This document shows positions 12,963-21,704 of a stretch of 64,000 nucleotides of DNA, in pieces. The stretch covers positions 4,642,001 to 4,706,000 of the forward strand of contig JAQISU010000169.1 of assembly GCA_029339505.1 (NCBI GenBank), read 5' to 3'. Positions within the stretch are counted from its first letter, which is position 1; the number at the start of each line of letters is the position of its first letter. This stretch comes from Unio delphinus (lineage: Eukaryota > Mollusca > Bivalvia > Unionida > Unionidae). The position numbers and the translations under genes are program-made. The notes under the pieces are model-generated. The model was not told where the DNA came from and made no database searches. It saw nothing but the letters and a program-made list of their open reading frames with translations.

Positions 12963-14317
12963 TCAGGATTTCACAAACAGACTAATTTGTAAAACTTCAC
13001 CTTGTAAATCAATCAGATTATTAGACTGGTCAGTGAGTTTGAAATTAATTCTTGTTAATGAATTATTATGACATCGCATATAGACTGGATTCACCGGAGA
13101 CTCAATTATTGAAAATCCTGGAGGAGCTGTTGGTGCAAATGAATACAAAATATATCCTTGCTGAGCTTGATTTGATCGTTCTAAATTTATTTGATAGCTT
13201 CCGTCGATAACATCACATGCTAAATTGAGCGCTATCACCGATGAAATATTCACATTTTGAGGAGCGATATGTCTGCCGCCACCTTCTGGGTCATTATTAT
13301 GTGTCAGGGTTTTTATTTCCGGTGATGTTGTTTTTTCCATGCATCATGAATTATTTTAAAACCAACATCGATGGCATCATTGAGAGATTTTTTTAGTTCT
13401 GGTACGTTATATCCTGGTAGTTTGACTGTTGGAATATCCTTGACGGGGATGCCCTTGCCTTCTGCAAAAATTGTTCTTGTTTCAGGATTACTGTCATCCA
13501 ATGCCTCTTGAAAAATTTGTGAATTAAATTTTTCCATATCGTCGATAATTTTGTTACATGTTTCTACGACGCTGATAAATTCATCTCGGGTAAGAGAGCC
13601 GGATTTAAGAGGTATTAACAACAGTGAAAAATCATTATTCATTGCTTTGAAATTCTTATTGATTTTAAGATCGCTAGCAAAAAGATATTTCCCTCCCTTA
13701 TCTATATCGTCAAAGATAGCAAAAAAATCTCTAGCAATCCTGTAATCGCTATAGCTTTTTACTGGATTATCAGATTTTATCCTATCGGTGATATAATCAG
13801 TTTTTTGTGGTTCAGGTAATTTAACGGTTTCTCCCTGGGGTGTTAATTCAGGCCATCCTAGTACGGTTCTAATAGAACTTTGATAGATATCTACGACGTA
13901 TTCTTCTGTGCTTATCTCAATTGCGGATGATAGCGTCGGCTCATGAACCGTTATAGCTATTTTTGATTCTTTTCCAGTAATCGATTTTATTCTACGTTGC
14001 AATTCAGCATTCATTTGTTGAATTTGGTATGATCCGGTTGGTATGGAAACAACGTTCTAGTCTAGGGTACCGTCTGGTTTATTCTTATACGAGAAAACCA
14101 GTGAATTATTGGGTTGTTGACCACCAAATGATTTTGATCTGATATTAGGCCAACTGTGATACACTCGTAATTTTGCTAACGCGATTTCCTTCACTGGAAC
14201 CGGGGTAGGGAAATTCACACTGAATTCTGGATTCGTTGATGTTATTGAGATCATGCTTGTTTGTACTGGGTTTGTGTTCTCCACTATTCGTTGAAGTAAT
14301 TCCATCTGTGTTGTCAT
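12963..14317 (-). pseudogene. Polinton penton/spike-like conserved protein, split by a stop and a frameshift
   Basis: Three reading segments belong to one gene. Segment 1 (14317-14057) has an N-terminal region with SVNFPTPVPVKEIALAKL and an SWPNI motif, ending at an in-frame TAG (14057-14059). Segment 2 resumes in the same frame and runs to 13313. Segment 3 (13340-12963) is in another frame and overlaps by 28 bp; the shift coincides with the six-A run at 13331-13336. The C-terminus contains a LTDQSNNLIDLQGE pattern. The paired N- and C-terminal patterns resemble a conserved protein of cnidarian and mollusc Polintons that I believe is a minor capsid or spike component; that role is inference. 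As the last gene of the structural block, it lies just inside the left terminal repeat. A total of about 450 codons would be expected if unbroken. Confidence 0.72.
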
Positions 14318-14837
14318 TATACTGTTGTTGTCGCTCTAATTTTGACACCGCAGAATCATATATATCTACCATCGCTGAAAACTCACTATCTGATATAATT
14401 GTATCATCGGGCGATGACGATATCATTGAGGATAATTGCGAGTATGCAGTGGATACAACATGAAATTGAATTATGTAGTCTTGTAGTTTACGCTGGCTGC
14501 ATGATAATATTTTTTTTGTTATAATTGAAATTATTCCCGCGATTGTTGTTGCCGCTGATATGCAAATTGGAACAGCTATCGGGGCCATCATTGTCACTGA
14601 AGACAGTATAATACCAGCTCCGGTGATTACACCACTCACAGCGTACACAGTAACATCAATTGTGGCAATTCTTCGTTGGTATTTTTTAATTTTTATTTAA
14701 TACTCCTCGGCAAGGGTTTTGAGTCTATTTTGAAATTCTCTGACCTGATCATAGCGATATTGCGATGATGAAATCATTGATGTAATCGTTATTGGAAATG
14801 TCAGTGTTGAAATGCTAGCATTTCCAGAATTAATCAT
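14145..14837 (-). pseudogene. Polinton membrane protein, interrupted by an in-frame TAA
   Basis: The ATG at 14837-14835 overlaps the stop of the preceding gene (ATGATTAA arrangement), a tight coupling that supports the start. After 46 codons an in-frame TAA (14697-14699) breaks the gene; the same frame then stays open to 14145. After the break come about 45 residues of strongly hydrophobic sequence (VSGVITGAGIILSSV onward), probably two membrane helices. A soluble helical part follows with an ISDSEF motif and a Tyr/Lys-rich end, like the conserved transmembrane protein seen in many Polintons. The last ~170 nt overlap the next gene in another frame, so the true C-terminus may lie near 14320. 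It could act in the virion membrane or in lysis; no direct evidence. Confidence 0.62.
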
Positions 14838-15240
14838 CTTCAGGTCCTGGTACATTTGCTACAAATTCTATCACCCACGGTATCGTTAATCTAATTGTGC
14901 TATCACTAACCGCACTTATTCTAAAACTTACACCAAGTAGTTGAGATTTAAACATAATTGTGTTAACACCCGCTCCTAAAATTTCATCGCGGACACCGAC
15001 ACATGTTATATTAAAATGTTCGTTAGATATAATTGTAAATTGATACACACCATCAGTATATCCCAAACCATTAAATATGTACCTGAACTGAGTTTGAGTG
15101 TTTTTAACCCAATCGAAAATTCCACTGGCCGTCGTGTTCACAACATTTTTAATTTCATCGTTGTGATTCGGAATTTTTATTCTGCGGGCATCTCGAAGTC
15201 CTGCAAACTCGTCCTTAATATCTTGTAACGTGTATACCAT
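14830..15240 (-). CDS. Polinton conserved protein, 136 aa, unknown role
   Basis: An intact frame starting two bases after the stop of the upstream gene and ending inside the start of the membrane-protein gene, so it is packed as part of one transcription unit. After a charged N-terminus (about 35 residues, MVYTLQDIKDEF) the rest alternates hydrophobic and polar residues. That suggests a beta-rich fold, perhaps a small jelly-roll or fibre-like virion component. I recognise no catalytic motif. It is one of the few genes in this block without a break. Confidence 0.6.
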   Translation of the reverse strand: MVYTLQDIKDEFAGLRDARRIKIPNHNDEIKNVVNTTASGIFDWVKNTQTQFRYIFNGLGYTDGVYQFTIISNEHFNITCVGVRDEILGAGVNTIMFKSQLLGVSFRISAVSDSTIRLTIPWVIEFVANVPGPEDD

Positions 15241-15758
15241 TTAATCGACCTTCATTGGTATTAAATGTTCATCGCCGAAGAATCTCAAACTGAGCAGAAA
15301 TAACTCATTTTTGCGGTTAATGTTGATATTTTGATCATCCATAAACGTTTTAATTTCAACAAGAGACGGGGGTAATTACAATCGGGGATCCAAAGAACTT
15401 ATGAACGACATATTTGCGAAAATTATTATAATTTCTCAAATGATCTTCAAATTCTTTATCATGGTTTGTAAATTTATCTGTAATTGTAGACATAAGTACA
15501 CCCGGTTTGAGTTTACCCTGATTGGAAAATAACGCGATAGTATCCTCGATTGCGTTTCGTTGTTTAACTAAAATATCATCCAACGACACATCACTGGTTT
15601 TCAATTTACCCTGTTTGTCTTAAAATACAACTATTTCATTAGGATCAACACTTGTTAAGTTCAACGTCTCAGCTATTTTATCTTTGATTATTTTTTATAT
15701 CACCGGTTGCAGTGTCATCGGGTTTGGGTTTCAAAGATCTTCCCCAAATATCGATCAT
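15241..15758 (-). pseudogene. Polinton conserved protein starting MIDIWGR, multiply broken
   Basis: The gene begins at an ATG at 15758 (MIDIWGRSLKPKPDD) and can be followed on the minus strand through three breaks. The first is a frameshift at the A-run around 15691-15696, the second an in-frame TAA at 15620-15622, and the third a frameshift at the five-G run 15368-15372. The last piece ends at a TAA at 15241-15243 (FFGDEHLIPMKVD). The middle piece, 15604-15356, is the longest uninterrupted part. The N-terminal pattern resembles a conserved Polinton protein found beside capsid genes; I do not know its function, though fibre-like is one possibility. Only about 170 codons are covered, shorter than I would expect for a fibre. 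Confidence 0.6.
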
Positions 15759-15778
15759 ATTATTTTATACACTTCTCT

Positions 15779-16273
15779 TTAAAATCTTTTCGATTTCCAG
15801 CGATTACTAGTGTATTCATTTACGACAATGTGTGGTGGTTTTCTAGATGCTGAAATAGCGTCAATGACATTTAATACTTCACTGCCGCATATTGGTGGGT
15901 CATTCATTTGTTGTGTTGGTAGCGTAGAATACCAAGTCTTCATTGGAAATTTTTTTATGTAACGCATAAACTCTTTTGGCGGTGCTAATCCATATAAATC
16001 AAAATAGACAATCCAACGTGGATCAATAGCGTATGCAACCCAGTGAGTTCCAGGTCCGGTGCTGTTATCTAAATTAATAATACCGGTTTCAATGCTGTTA
16101 GGTTGATGTGGTAATTGATCTTTCATAAAGACACCTCTGAAGTTTTTAATCGCTAGTTTTTTAGCAGCATCCATTAAATCAAAATTGGACATCGGAACCA
16201 TCGGTTCCTCAATTAATAAACCGTTCCTGGGATTCTCAGGCCTGATCCGTGAACTGATCTCCCGCTGTACCAT
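15779..16273 (-). CDS. Adenovirus-type cysteine protease (PRO)
   Basis: This is the Polinton maturation protease, of the C5/Ulp1-like fold, expected to cut capsid precursors during particle assembly. The catalytic order is visible: His77 in GTHWVAY, Asp92 in YFDLYG, a Gln pair at 121-122 for the oxyanion hole, and Cys129 in PPICGSE. The spacing fits the family. The start is an ATG at 16273; the frame is intact and 164 residues long, slightly short for the family, whose members are often nearer 180-200. It lies 11 bp from the end of the upstream minor-capsid gene, in the same minus-strand unit as the capsid genes. The residue after Cys-Gly is Ser where many relatives have His. Confidence 0.9.
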   Translation of the reverse strand: MVQREISSRIRPENPRNGLLIEEPMVPMSNFDLMDAAKKLAIKNFRGVFMKDQLPHQPNSIETGIINLDNSTGPGTHWVAYAIDPRWIVYFDLYGLAPPKEFMRYIKKFPMKTWYSTLPTQQMNDPPICGSEVLNVIDAISASRKPPHIVVNEYTSNRWKSKRF

Positions 16274-16284
16274 GAATAGTAGTC

Positions 16285-16881
16285 TTAGACCCTTTCCCTT
16301 TTTTTTGTATCTGGATCCACGAACGGATCCACCAGTTCTATTTTTTTAAATATCCCCTTAAGAATTTCTAACGCTTCCGCGCTAGATGCCGTTTTAGCTA
16401 ACCCTGGGGCAGCGATTCTTAACGCGTTCTTGTAGTCACCAATTCCTAACTCTGCCGCTTTAGCTATCAATGGGGTAATGGCTCTTAACGCTACCTCTGA
16501 ACTCCTTTGAATGGATCCACCGGTTGCTTTATTAAACAACTTCCCTGCCGCGGCACCAACGGTTCCTAACGCTGCCGCTTTAGCCACCGCTGGGGCTGCT
16601 GCTGCAATCAAAGCTGGAATTGCAGCTAACAACGGGAATATACCACCTGTTTTAATCATATTTTGATAGCAGCCGCAGAAAGTAATCTGAATACCTTTTT
16701 TTGCTACAAGTGCATCATTGAAGTGTTTAACTTGACGAGTTGTCAGTGATAATTTATTTGCACCACCAGTCATTTGATTAGGTTTCAATGTGATTGTGGT
16801 TCCGCATTTTTTAGCCGATTCTGATTGCAATTTTTTGATTTGACCAGGTGTCAACGACACATTGATATTTCTATACGACAT
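16285..16881 (-). CDS. Polinton minor-capsid/core-like protein with Ala-rich hydrophobic segment (PX-like)
   Basis: 198 residues, intact. The N-terminal ~65 residues contain two short related repeats (SLTPGQIKKLQS and SLTTRQVKHFND), each followed by a Gly/Thr-rich beta stretch. A GGIFPLLAAIPALIAAAAPA segment at about residues 79-98 is hydrophobic and Ala-rich, and the basic C-terminus has DPDTKKRER. This arrangement is usual for a Polinton protein next to the protease. It may be a membrane-active or core protein comparable to adenovirus pX/pVI; that comparison is inference. It lies between the protease and the major capsid gene with short spacers. Confidence 0.65.
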   Translation of the reverse strand: MSYRNINVSLTPGQIKKLQSESAKKCGTTITLKPNQMTGGANKLSLTTRQVKHFNDALVAKKGIQITFCGCYQNMIKTGGIFPLLAAIPALIAAAAPAVAKAAALGTVGAAAGKLFNKATGGSIQRSSEVALRAITPLIAKAAELGIGDYKNALRIAAPGLAKTASSAEALEILKGIFKKIELVDPFVDPDTKKRERV

Positions 16882-16934
16882 TATACATAATAGATTAATT
16901 ATAAATCGCGAAGCAATTCTAATGGAAAAATCGT

Positions 16935-18332
16935 TTACATATTTTCTACTGGTGCATCTACCACTCTCATTCTTCCTCCAACACCTTCGAGTAGCATTGA
17001 TTTGTCGCTGAGAATGACAGCAAACGCTCTATAATTAGCAATAGCACCACGAAGCACATTAGCTCTAAAATGTATATCAACGACAGACTGTCTTGTTAAA
17101 TCAAGATGTTCCAGTGAAAAGTAATAGATCGGATACAGATTCTTAAAATCCAATTGTGATATTTGCAAACCAGTATCAACATTTTGATCACGTGCCATAA
17201 ACGACAACAATCTTTGATACACGCGAGCAATATGATTTTGACCGTAATCAAGTTGTACATCCTCGGATGGTTCCTGTTGGCCGTTTATTCTAAGTGAGAC
17301 GTCTTTAACACCTAATGGATCAAATATCATATGGCTGGAGAGTTGATTGCCAACTCGTGTGTTATCCTGTAACGCAATAAATATATGACGTGGGGCTGAA
17401 ACGCCTTGTTTTGATGCTAGGTTCCACGTGAATAACCCGTTAATATTTGATTGTTTAACATCTGTGCTTACCGTTAGCCAGCTTATCAGTGATTTTCCTC
17501 CTTGGTCCATAAATGATAGTAATCGTTCTTCTGAGGTGATTGATGGAGTCAACACTGACATCCACAATGATATTTTTGTTAAAATAACTTTACCAGCATC
17601 AGCATTTGAATTTTCAGCATCTGCTGGAATCCTCCAAATTGCATAATTATCATCACTCTTTCGTACAAACGATACTGTATGCTTCGCCCCGTAAATAACT
17701 TTTCTGACGTTTCTACAGAATTCAAATATGTGATGCAGTGGAATTGCGCATGAAAATGATTTACGCCGCCCTTCCAACATTGATATACGTGTTGCAGCTC
17801 CTAGATTGAAATTAGGATCGTTGTTTATAATCATATTTTCAACATCAACATTAGCAGCACCAGCATTATTCTGTGGTCGTCTTACAACAAATTGATTTCC
17901 TCCAGCGGTGTTTTTAACATCTTTTGCAAACATCATAGAAGGTCCTGCTGATCTTGTATAATCATCAGAATATCTTGCTAACCCGATTATTGTTGTAGCC
18001 ACATCAACATCGCGATCTATCGACTCGATTTCTTTTCCATCAATGAGATATCTAGCACTGTCGAATAACGCCATAATACCATTATTGACAAAACCGACTT
18101 GAGTACCAGCTGGATACTCTGTATCATTTGTTCGTATAATTTCTCCTTCTACTTCAATAAATGCTTCAGCGGGTAGAAAATACTTACTGGTATCATGGAC
18201 ATGAAGTTCAATTCGCGATTGACTATTTGAGTCTATTGCATGATAGGCGTAATATTGATAATCGCGTGCAGAATCATCCTTGCCAACTGGAGCGTCTATA
18301 TCAAACGCTGGATCAGGTGACTTTTTGAACAT
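16935..18332 (-). CDS. Major capsid protein (double jelly-roll type)
   Basis: 465 residues, intact. The position in the element, the length and the patterns fit the Polinton major capsid protein, which in this lineage has the double jelly-roll hexon fold and would form the shell of an icosahedral particle. Typical pieces are visible. One is an N-terminal segment with NNGIMALFDSARYLIDGKEI, the inter-strand motif of the first barrel. Another is IPLHHIFEFCRNVRKVI in the middle, a conserved helix-like linker, followed by a second beta-rich half ending near RANVLRGAIANYRAF. The ATG at 18332 is preceded by 61 bp of spacer. No break is seen, in contrast to most other genes of the element. Fold assignment is from pattern memory, not from a search. 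Confidence 0.88.
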   Translation of the reverse strand: MFKKSPDPAFDIDAPVGKDDSARDYQYYAYHAIDSNSQSRIELHVHDTSKYFLPAEAFIEVEGEIIRTNDTEYPAGTQVGFVNNGIMALFDSARYLIDGKEIESIDRDVDVATTIIGLARYSDDYTRSAGPSMMFAKDVKNTAGGNQFVVRRPQNNAGAANVDVENMIINNDPNFNLGAATRISMLEGRRKSFSCAIPLHHIFEFCRNVRKVIYGAKHTVSFVRKSDDNYAIWRIPADAENSNADAGKVILTKISLWMSVLTPSITSEERLLSFMDQGGKSLISWLTVSTDVKQSNINGLFTWNLASKQGVSAPRHIFIALQDNTRVGNQLSSHMIFDPLGVKDVSLRINGQQEPSEDVQLDYGQNHIARVYQRLLSFMARDQNVDTGLQISQLDFKNLYPIYYFSLEHLDLTRQSVVDIHFRANVLRGAIANYRAFAVILSDKSMLLEGVGGRMRVVDAPVENM

Positions 18333-18393
18333 TTTATTCTATTTATCAGAGTCTAAATCATAAAATCTGTAGGATTTTCATCGTAAACGATTT

Positions 18394-18825
18394 TCATCGT
18401 CGTAGTTTTTTAAAGCCACTTCCTGCTATCATATTTGCGTCGGGGGTTGTCACTATTGACGAAGTCAATTGCGCTAGTTTTTCATCTACTGCGTTATTTA
18501 TACTTTTACTAACACTTGCAGGCATTTCCGCTGTAGACGGTAACGGATTTTTTCGTCGTCGCACCAATGATGTTATTTTATTCTTTGCTGCAGAAAATGC
18601 CTTTCCGGCAAGATCTCTAACAGCACCAATACCCTTATCACGAATAACATCAATTGCTTTCATTATTAATTGTTTAGCTAACGGCATCACTTTTGGAGCC
18701 ATTCTCGCAAATAACCCTGCAATGGTATTACCTAAACCATCTCCGTAGTATGCTCTATAAACCGGAAACCGTGAATTAACTACATAGACGGGGGTTGGTT
18801 TATCATGATTGTAGTGTATGATCAT
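18394..18825 (-). CDS. Polinton minor capsid protein, pVI-like
   Basis: 143 residues, intact. It has an YYGDGLGNTIAGLF start to an amphipathic helical region (residues ~26-75), a basic stretch RRRK at about 90, and a C-terminal GSGFKKLRR motif. Gly-Xaa-Gly followed by basic residues near the ends recalls protease cleavage sites and the adenovirus pVI/pX style of minor capsid proteins; the family link is inference. It lies immediately upstream of the major capsid gene. A 22-bp motif shared with the next gene upstream lies 59 bp before its start (18884-18905) and may be part of its promoter. Confidence 0.65.
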   Translation of the reverse strand: MIIHYNHDKPTPVYVVNSRFPVYRAYYGDGLGNTIAGLFARMAPKVMPLAKQLIMKAIDVIRDKGIGAVRDLAGKAFSAAKNKITSLVRRRKNPLPSTAEMPASVSKSINNAVDEKLAQLTSSIVTTPDANMIAGSGFKKLRR

Positions 18826-18883
18826 TCTTATTCAATTGTTATTTATCTAATCAGTGATTCATCGCCGATGACGAAAACAATTT

Positions 18884-18905
18884 TTCAATTGTAAAACAAT
18901 TTTTC
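18884..18905. promoter_or_regulatory. 22-bp motif upstream of the pVI-like gene (copy 1)
   Basis: A 22-bp sequence beginning TTCAATTGTAAAACAATT is repeated exactly at 19899-19920. The half CAATTGTAAAACAATT is nearly self-complementary. Both copies sit within about 60 bp upstream of a minus-strand structural gene start, so a shared promoter or operator is plausible. Confidence 0.5.
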
Positions 18906-18926
18906 AATTGTAAATCACTAGTGATT

Positions 18927-19881
18927 TCAGTCACTATGATACCCACTTTCCGCTAACTCGCCAATGAAATCTCGATATGTTTTGATATCCATGATACCGC
19001 CTTGAAATAACCGTCTACAGATATCAGCTGCTTCATTAATTATTTCTGGTGAGTTATTTCCAGCTCGTAACCCTCCTACAAGAACATCTAATCGTGATAT
19101 ATCATTGATAACACTATCAGGACATGAAATCCTTAGATTTTCACTGGACAATCCCTTTCCGCTATAACCAGTTGCTTCATCCAGTTTGTCTGTATCCGTG
19201 GTTTGTAAATAATCAAGAAAATCATCATCAGGTGGTAGTTTTTTAGGCGAGAAAGATATTTTCTTTGCAGGTTGCTGTCGCTTTCTTTGCAATTTTGGCG
19301 TTTTTTGTTGTTGTTTAAACTCTTCGTATTGATTATACACTATACCCACCGCATTGATATATTCGATGTATGATGCACTATCTGTCTTAATTTGACTTTC
19401 TTTAGTTTTGATTTTGTAGAATATATCAGCCCAATGAGTGAAATTCTTAACAAACTTATGATGTTCTGGTTTCAACATTTTTTTTTCTGTTTTCATAATT
19501 CGTAACAACAAGCGCAGGAATTTCTGTTGGATCAGTCTTATCAATTTCTGCTAACCCGGTCTCGTTAAATCTCACGCGTAAATCATCTACTGTTCTTTTT
19601 GATTCCATTTTTTGTACAGTCTGTTTTGTTTGTTCAGTTTTCGCTGCTATTTTTTCTAACACAGGGAGAGAGGTCTTTCTTTGTTCAGAGATTGTTGACA
19701 CTACCTCCTTCGTTGCTGTGGTTACTGGTTTAAACAATTCTTCAGACCCCACAGCAAAATCAGTTTGTAAACTCTGTCGTTGTTGCAGTTTATTTCTTAC
19801 TGAGTCACGAATTGGTATAAATCTCTTAATTGCATCTAATCGTTCACGAGCCAATCGGGTCGTTAATGCTTCATTGACCAT
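18927..19881 (-). pseudogene. Polinton conserved protein, frameshifted at a nine-A run
   Basis: Two overlapping frames form one gene. The N-terminal part (19881-19456) has an ATG at 19881 and helical, charged sequence with an EELFKPVTT motif. The C-terminal part (19544-18927) ends with a recognisable RLDVLVGGLRAGNNSPEI segment and a helical tail. The switch coincides with the nine-T run at 19478-19486 on the plus strand. The residues translated before it in the second frame (MIRLIQQKF) are a by-product. These N- and C-terminal patterns occur together in Polinton proteins I remember from cnidarians, function unknown. It is the first gene of the minus-strand structural block and has the 22-bp motif just upstream. 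Confidence 0.6.
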
Positions 19882-19898
19882 TATTAAAAATTGTAGAT

Positions 19899-19920
19899 TT
19901 CAATTGTAAAACAATTTTTC
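19899..19920. promoter_or_regulatory. 22-bp motif upstream of the first structural gene (copy 2)
   Basis: Identical to 18884-18905. It ends about 40 bp upstream of the ATG at 19881. Position relative to two gene starts suggests a promoter element; no experimental support. Confidence 0.5.
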
Positions 19921-20004
19921 CCGAACCTGACCTAACAGACATGTCGGATGATTTTTAACACCATCGTGGGGTCTTTTTTTGATGTTTTAATGGCTCTATC
20001 ATTG

Positions 20005-20058
20005 ATGGCGAAAGTGCCTATTTTCTTAATAAAATAATAATACTGGCACTTTCGCCAT
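20005..20058. terminator. 14-bp perfect hairpin in the central Polinton spacer
   Basis: ATGGCGAAAGTGCC at 20005-20018 is perfectly complementary to 20045-20058, with a 26-nt AT-rich loop. It is GC-richer than its surroundings. It sits between the structural block and the early-type genes, so it could end transcription or serve as a protein-binding site. The assignment as a terminator is a guess. Confidence 0.4.
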
Positions 20059-20085
20059 TCTATTTTGATCAATCGGTCCATCGAT

Positions 20086-20255
20086 TTTTTATTCAATGTG
20101 AAATATTTTTATTTTTTATTCAGTGTGAAATACCTTTCATTCGCTGTGTGTGAAATACCTTTCAGTGTGAAATATTTTTATTTTTTATTCAGTGTGAAAT
20201 ATTTTTATTTTTCATTCAGTGTGAAATACCTTTCAGTGTGATGTGAAATATTTTT
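20086..20255. repeat. Imperfect tandem repeat, units containing CAGTGTGAAATA
   Basis: About seven imperfect units of roughly 18-26 bp built on TTTTTATTCAGTGTGAAATA, some shortened. Non-coding. Located in the central spacer between gene blocks, where a regulatory role is possible. Confidence 0.75.
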
Positions 20256-20315
20256 TATTCACTGATTTTTGACATCCCCCTTGAGGATCGGCTAAAAAAA
20301 TGAAAATCTCTATGA

Positions 20316-20387
20316 GAGTCGGGCAATCAAAAAATTATAAGGAGGTCGGGCAATCAAAAAATGATAAATGGTCGGGCAATCAAAATC
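20316..20387. repeat. GTCGGGCAATCAAAA direct repeat, three copies
   Basis: Three copies of GTCGGGCAATCAAAA with ~25-bp spacing directly follow the tandem repeats and touch the 3' end of the 20380-20736 gene. Regular spacing and higher GC than the surroundings suggest a binding site array or a 3' UTR element. Confidence 0.7.
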
Positions 20388-20736
20388 GTTCATTTTCTTG
20401 AATTAACGCCCGTAGGTTTCTAATTTTAGAATTAACTTCCTTTTTCAATTCATATTCGTTACCTAATTCTTTTTGTATTCCCTCTACGATAGTATATAAC
20501 GGAACAAACACACTGATGTCACTGGAAAATGCAAGAGAGTCCCGAATAGAATTTTGAATTTTTTTGATGAGCGCATATTTCTTTGGTAGCATATATTTGT
20601 TGTTGTTAACTCCGTATTCTATATCCTGAAAATCCGACTTGATTTGATCAGGATTTAAGCCATCTGATAGTTTGATATCCTGATTTTTCAATTTTGCAAT
20701 TTCATCAATAATGCTATTCATATTTTCAGAATTCAT
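20380..20736 (-). CDS. Polinton small helical protein, 118 aa, unknown
   Basis: Intact frame with an ATG at 20736 (MNSENMNSIIDEIAKL). It is rich in Lys, Glu, Asn and Ile, predicted mostly helical, with a likely coiled-coil at the C-terminus (residues 90-118). No domain recognised. It overlaps the last GTCGGGCAATC repeat at its 3' end, and is the downstream member of a three-gene minus-strand group with the HNH and Cys-rich genes. Confidence 0.5.
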   Translation of the reverse strand: MNSENMNSIIDEIAKLKNQDIKLSDGLNPDQIKSDFQDIEYGVNNNKYMLPKKYALIKKIQNSIRDSLAFSSDISVFVPLYTIVEGIQKELGNEYELKKEVNSKIRNLRALIQENERF

Positions 20737-20780
20737 ATTCTATGGTAATTCTATATTTCTAAATGAAAAATATGAATGAC

Positions 20781-21275
20781 TTAGACATAACTAAATCGAA
20801 TTTTTTGTCCAGTATTTTTTGAAATCGCCGTCTTGGTTATCCCCTCTGCAACTTTTCGTACTGAGGCTCTACAAATATCGAAATGCCTACCGGCTTCATA
20901 TAATGATTGAAAAATTGTTTCTTCATTAGTTGTTGTATTCAAAGATTTCACAGGTCTCTTCCCAACCGTTTTGCATTTCCCAGTCTTTCCTCGTTTGGAA
21001 TTCTCACTTTGTGTGATAGCTTGCAGATTTGATAAAGAATTGTTCCTTGGATTAGAATCCTTGTGATCAATAGCAAGACCATCCTAGATCAATTCATTGA
21101 AACATTCAAATATGAAACGATGATTGTAATATTTCTTCTTTCCAACAGTAAACAACAAATACCCTTGATTACTCACAAAACTGACCGGTTTCTTTAGTCT
21201 ACAGTGTCTTACAACACCATCACTGGATGCTTCATAATTTGTAATCACTGGGTGTGGTCTGAATTCTTGGTTCAT
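20781..21275 (-). pseudogene. HNH homing-type endonuclease with NUMOD-like tail, one in-frame TAG
   Basis: The minus-strand frame from ATG 21275 gives an N-terminal NUMOD4-like part (HPVITNYEASSDGVVRHCR; later HRFIFECFNELI). A TAG then interrupts it at 21084-21086. The same frame continues open for 100 codons to a TAA at 20781-20783. Just after the stop lies the HNH core (GLAIDHKDSNPRNNSLSNLQ: the DHKD, NN and NL signature). A C-terminal helix-turn-helix-like piece follows (SLYEAGRHFDICRASVRKVA), matching the NUMOD1 DNA-binding pattern. The domain order is that of phage and giant-virus homing endonucleases, not of a standard Polinton gene, so it looks like a selfish gene captured by the element. 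The single stop suggests recent inactivation. The frame downstream of the stop is missing from simple start-to-stop ORF lists. Confidence 0.8.
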
Positions 21276-21362
21276 TCAAATACTAATACTATTTGTCTAA
21301 TTCAGTGTTTGGTCTAATGATTACATCACTGGAGAATCTTTCAATGTAGTCTTGGGGGGTTC

Positions 21363-21680
21363 TTATGATTTTATCCTTGACGTTGTCAGGGTCAAGGACT
21401 TTTTCAGGGTCATAATTTTTTTTATTGATTTTCCATTTTTTATTTTGTTATCATAATAACGCTTCAATTCCCTGTATCGCTTTCCACCACAAGCAATACA
21501 CAATTGCGATTTTCCCCTGACCCGAACCCCACATCGAATACAGGGTAACGGACCAAGGCTTCCACGTCGAAAACTTTGCATATGATACCTACAGAACTCA
21601 TTTTTGCATGATTTGTTACAAGGAGTCACTGATCCAATCATGAGCCATTTGCAGTGATTCATTATACATAAATCTTTCAT
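21363..21680 (-). CDS. Cys-rich zinc-binding protein
   Basis: 105 residues, intact, with many Cys/His: CNKSCKNEFCRYH followed by CIRCGVRVRG and CIACGGKRYR. The first part looks like a small CCCH-type module and the second a four-Cys zinc ribbon (CxxC-x10-CxxC). The tail is very basic (Lys/Arg), so nucleic-acid binding is likely. Small proteins of this layout are common in Polintons beside the polymerase. The start (ATG 21680) lies only 24 bp from the start of the divergent repeat-bearing polymerase frame at 21705, so the two probably share a promoter region. Confidence 0.65.
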   Translation of the reverse strand: MKDLCIMNHCKWLMIGSVTPCNKSCKNEFCRYHMQSFRRGSLGPLPCIRCGVRVRGKSQLCIACGGKRYRELKRYYDNKIKNGKSIKKIMTLKKSLTLTTSRIKS

Positions 21681-21704
21681 TTAAATGCTTGTTTTAAGTA
21701 TAGC

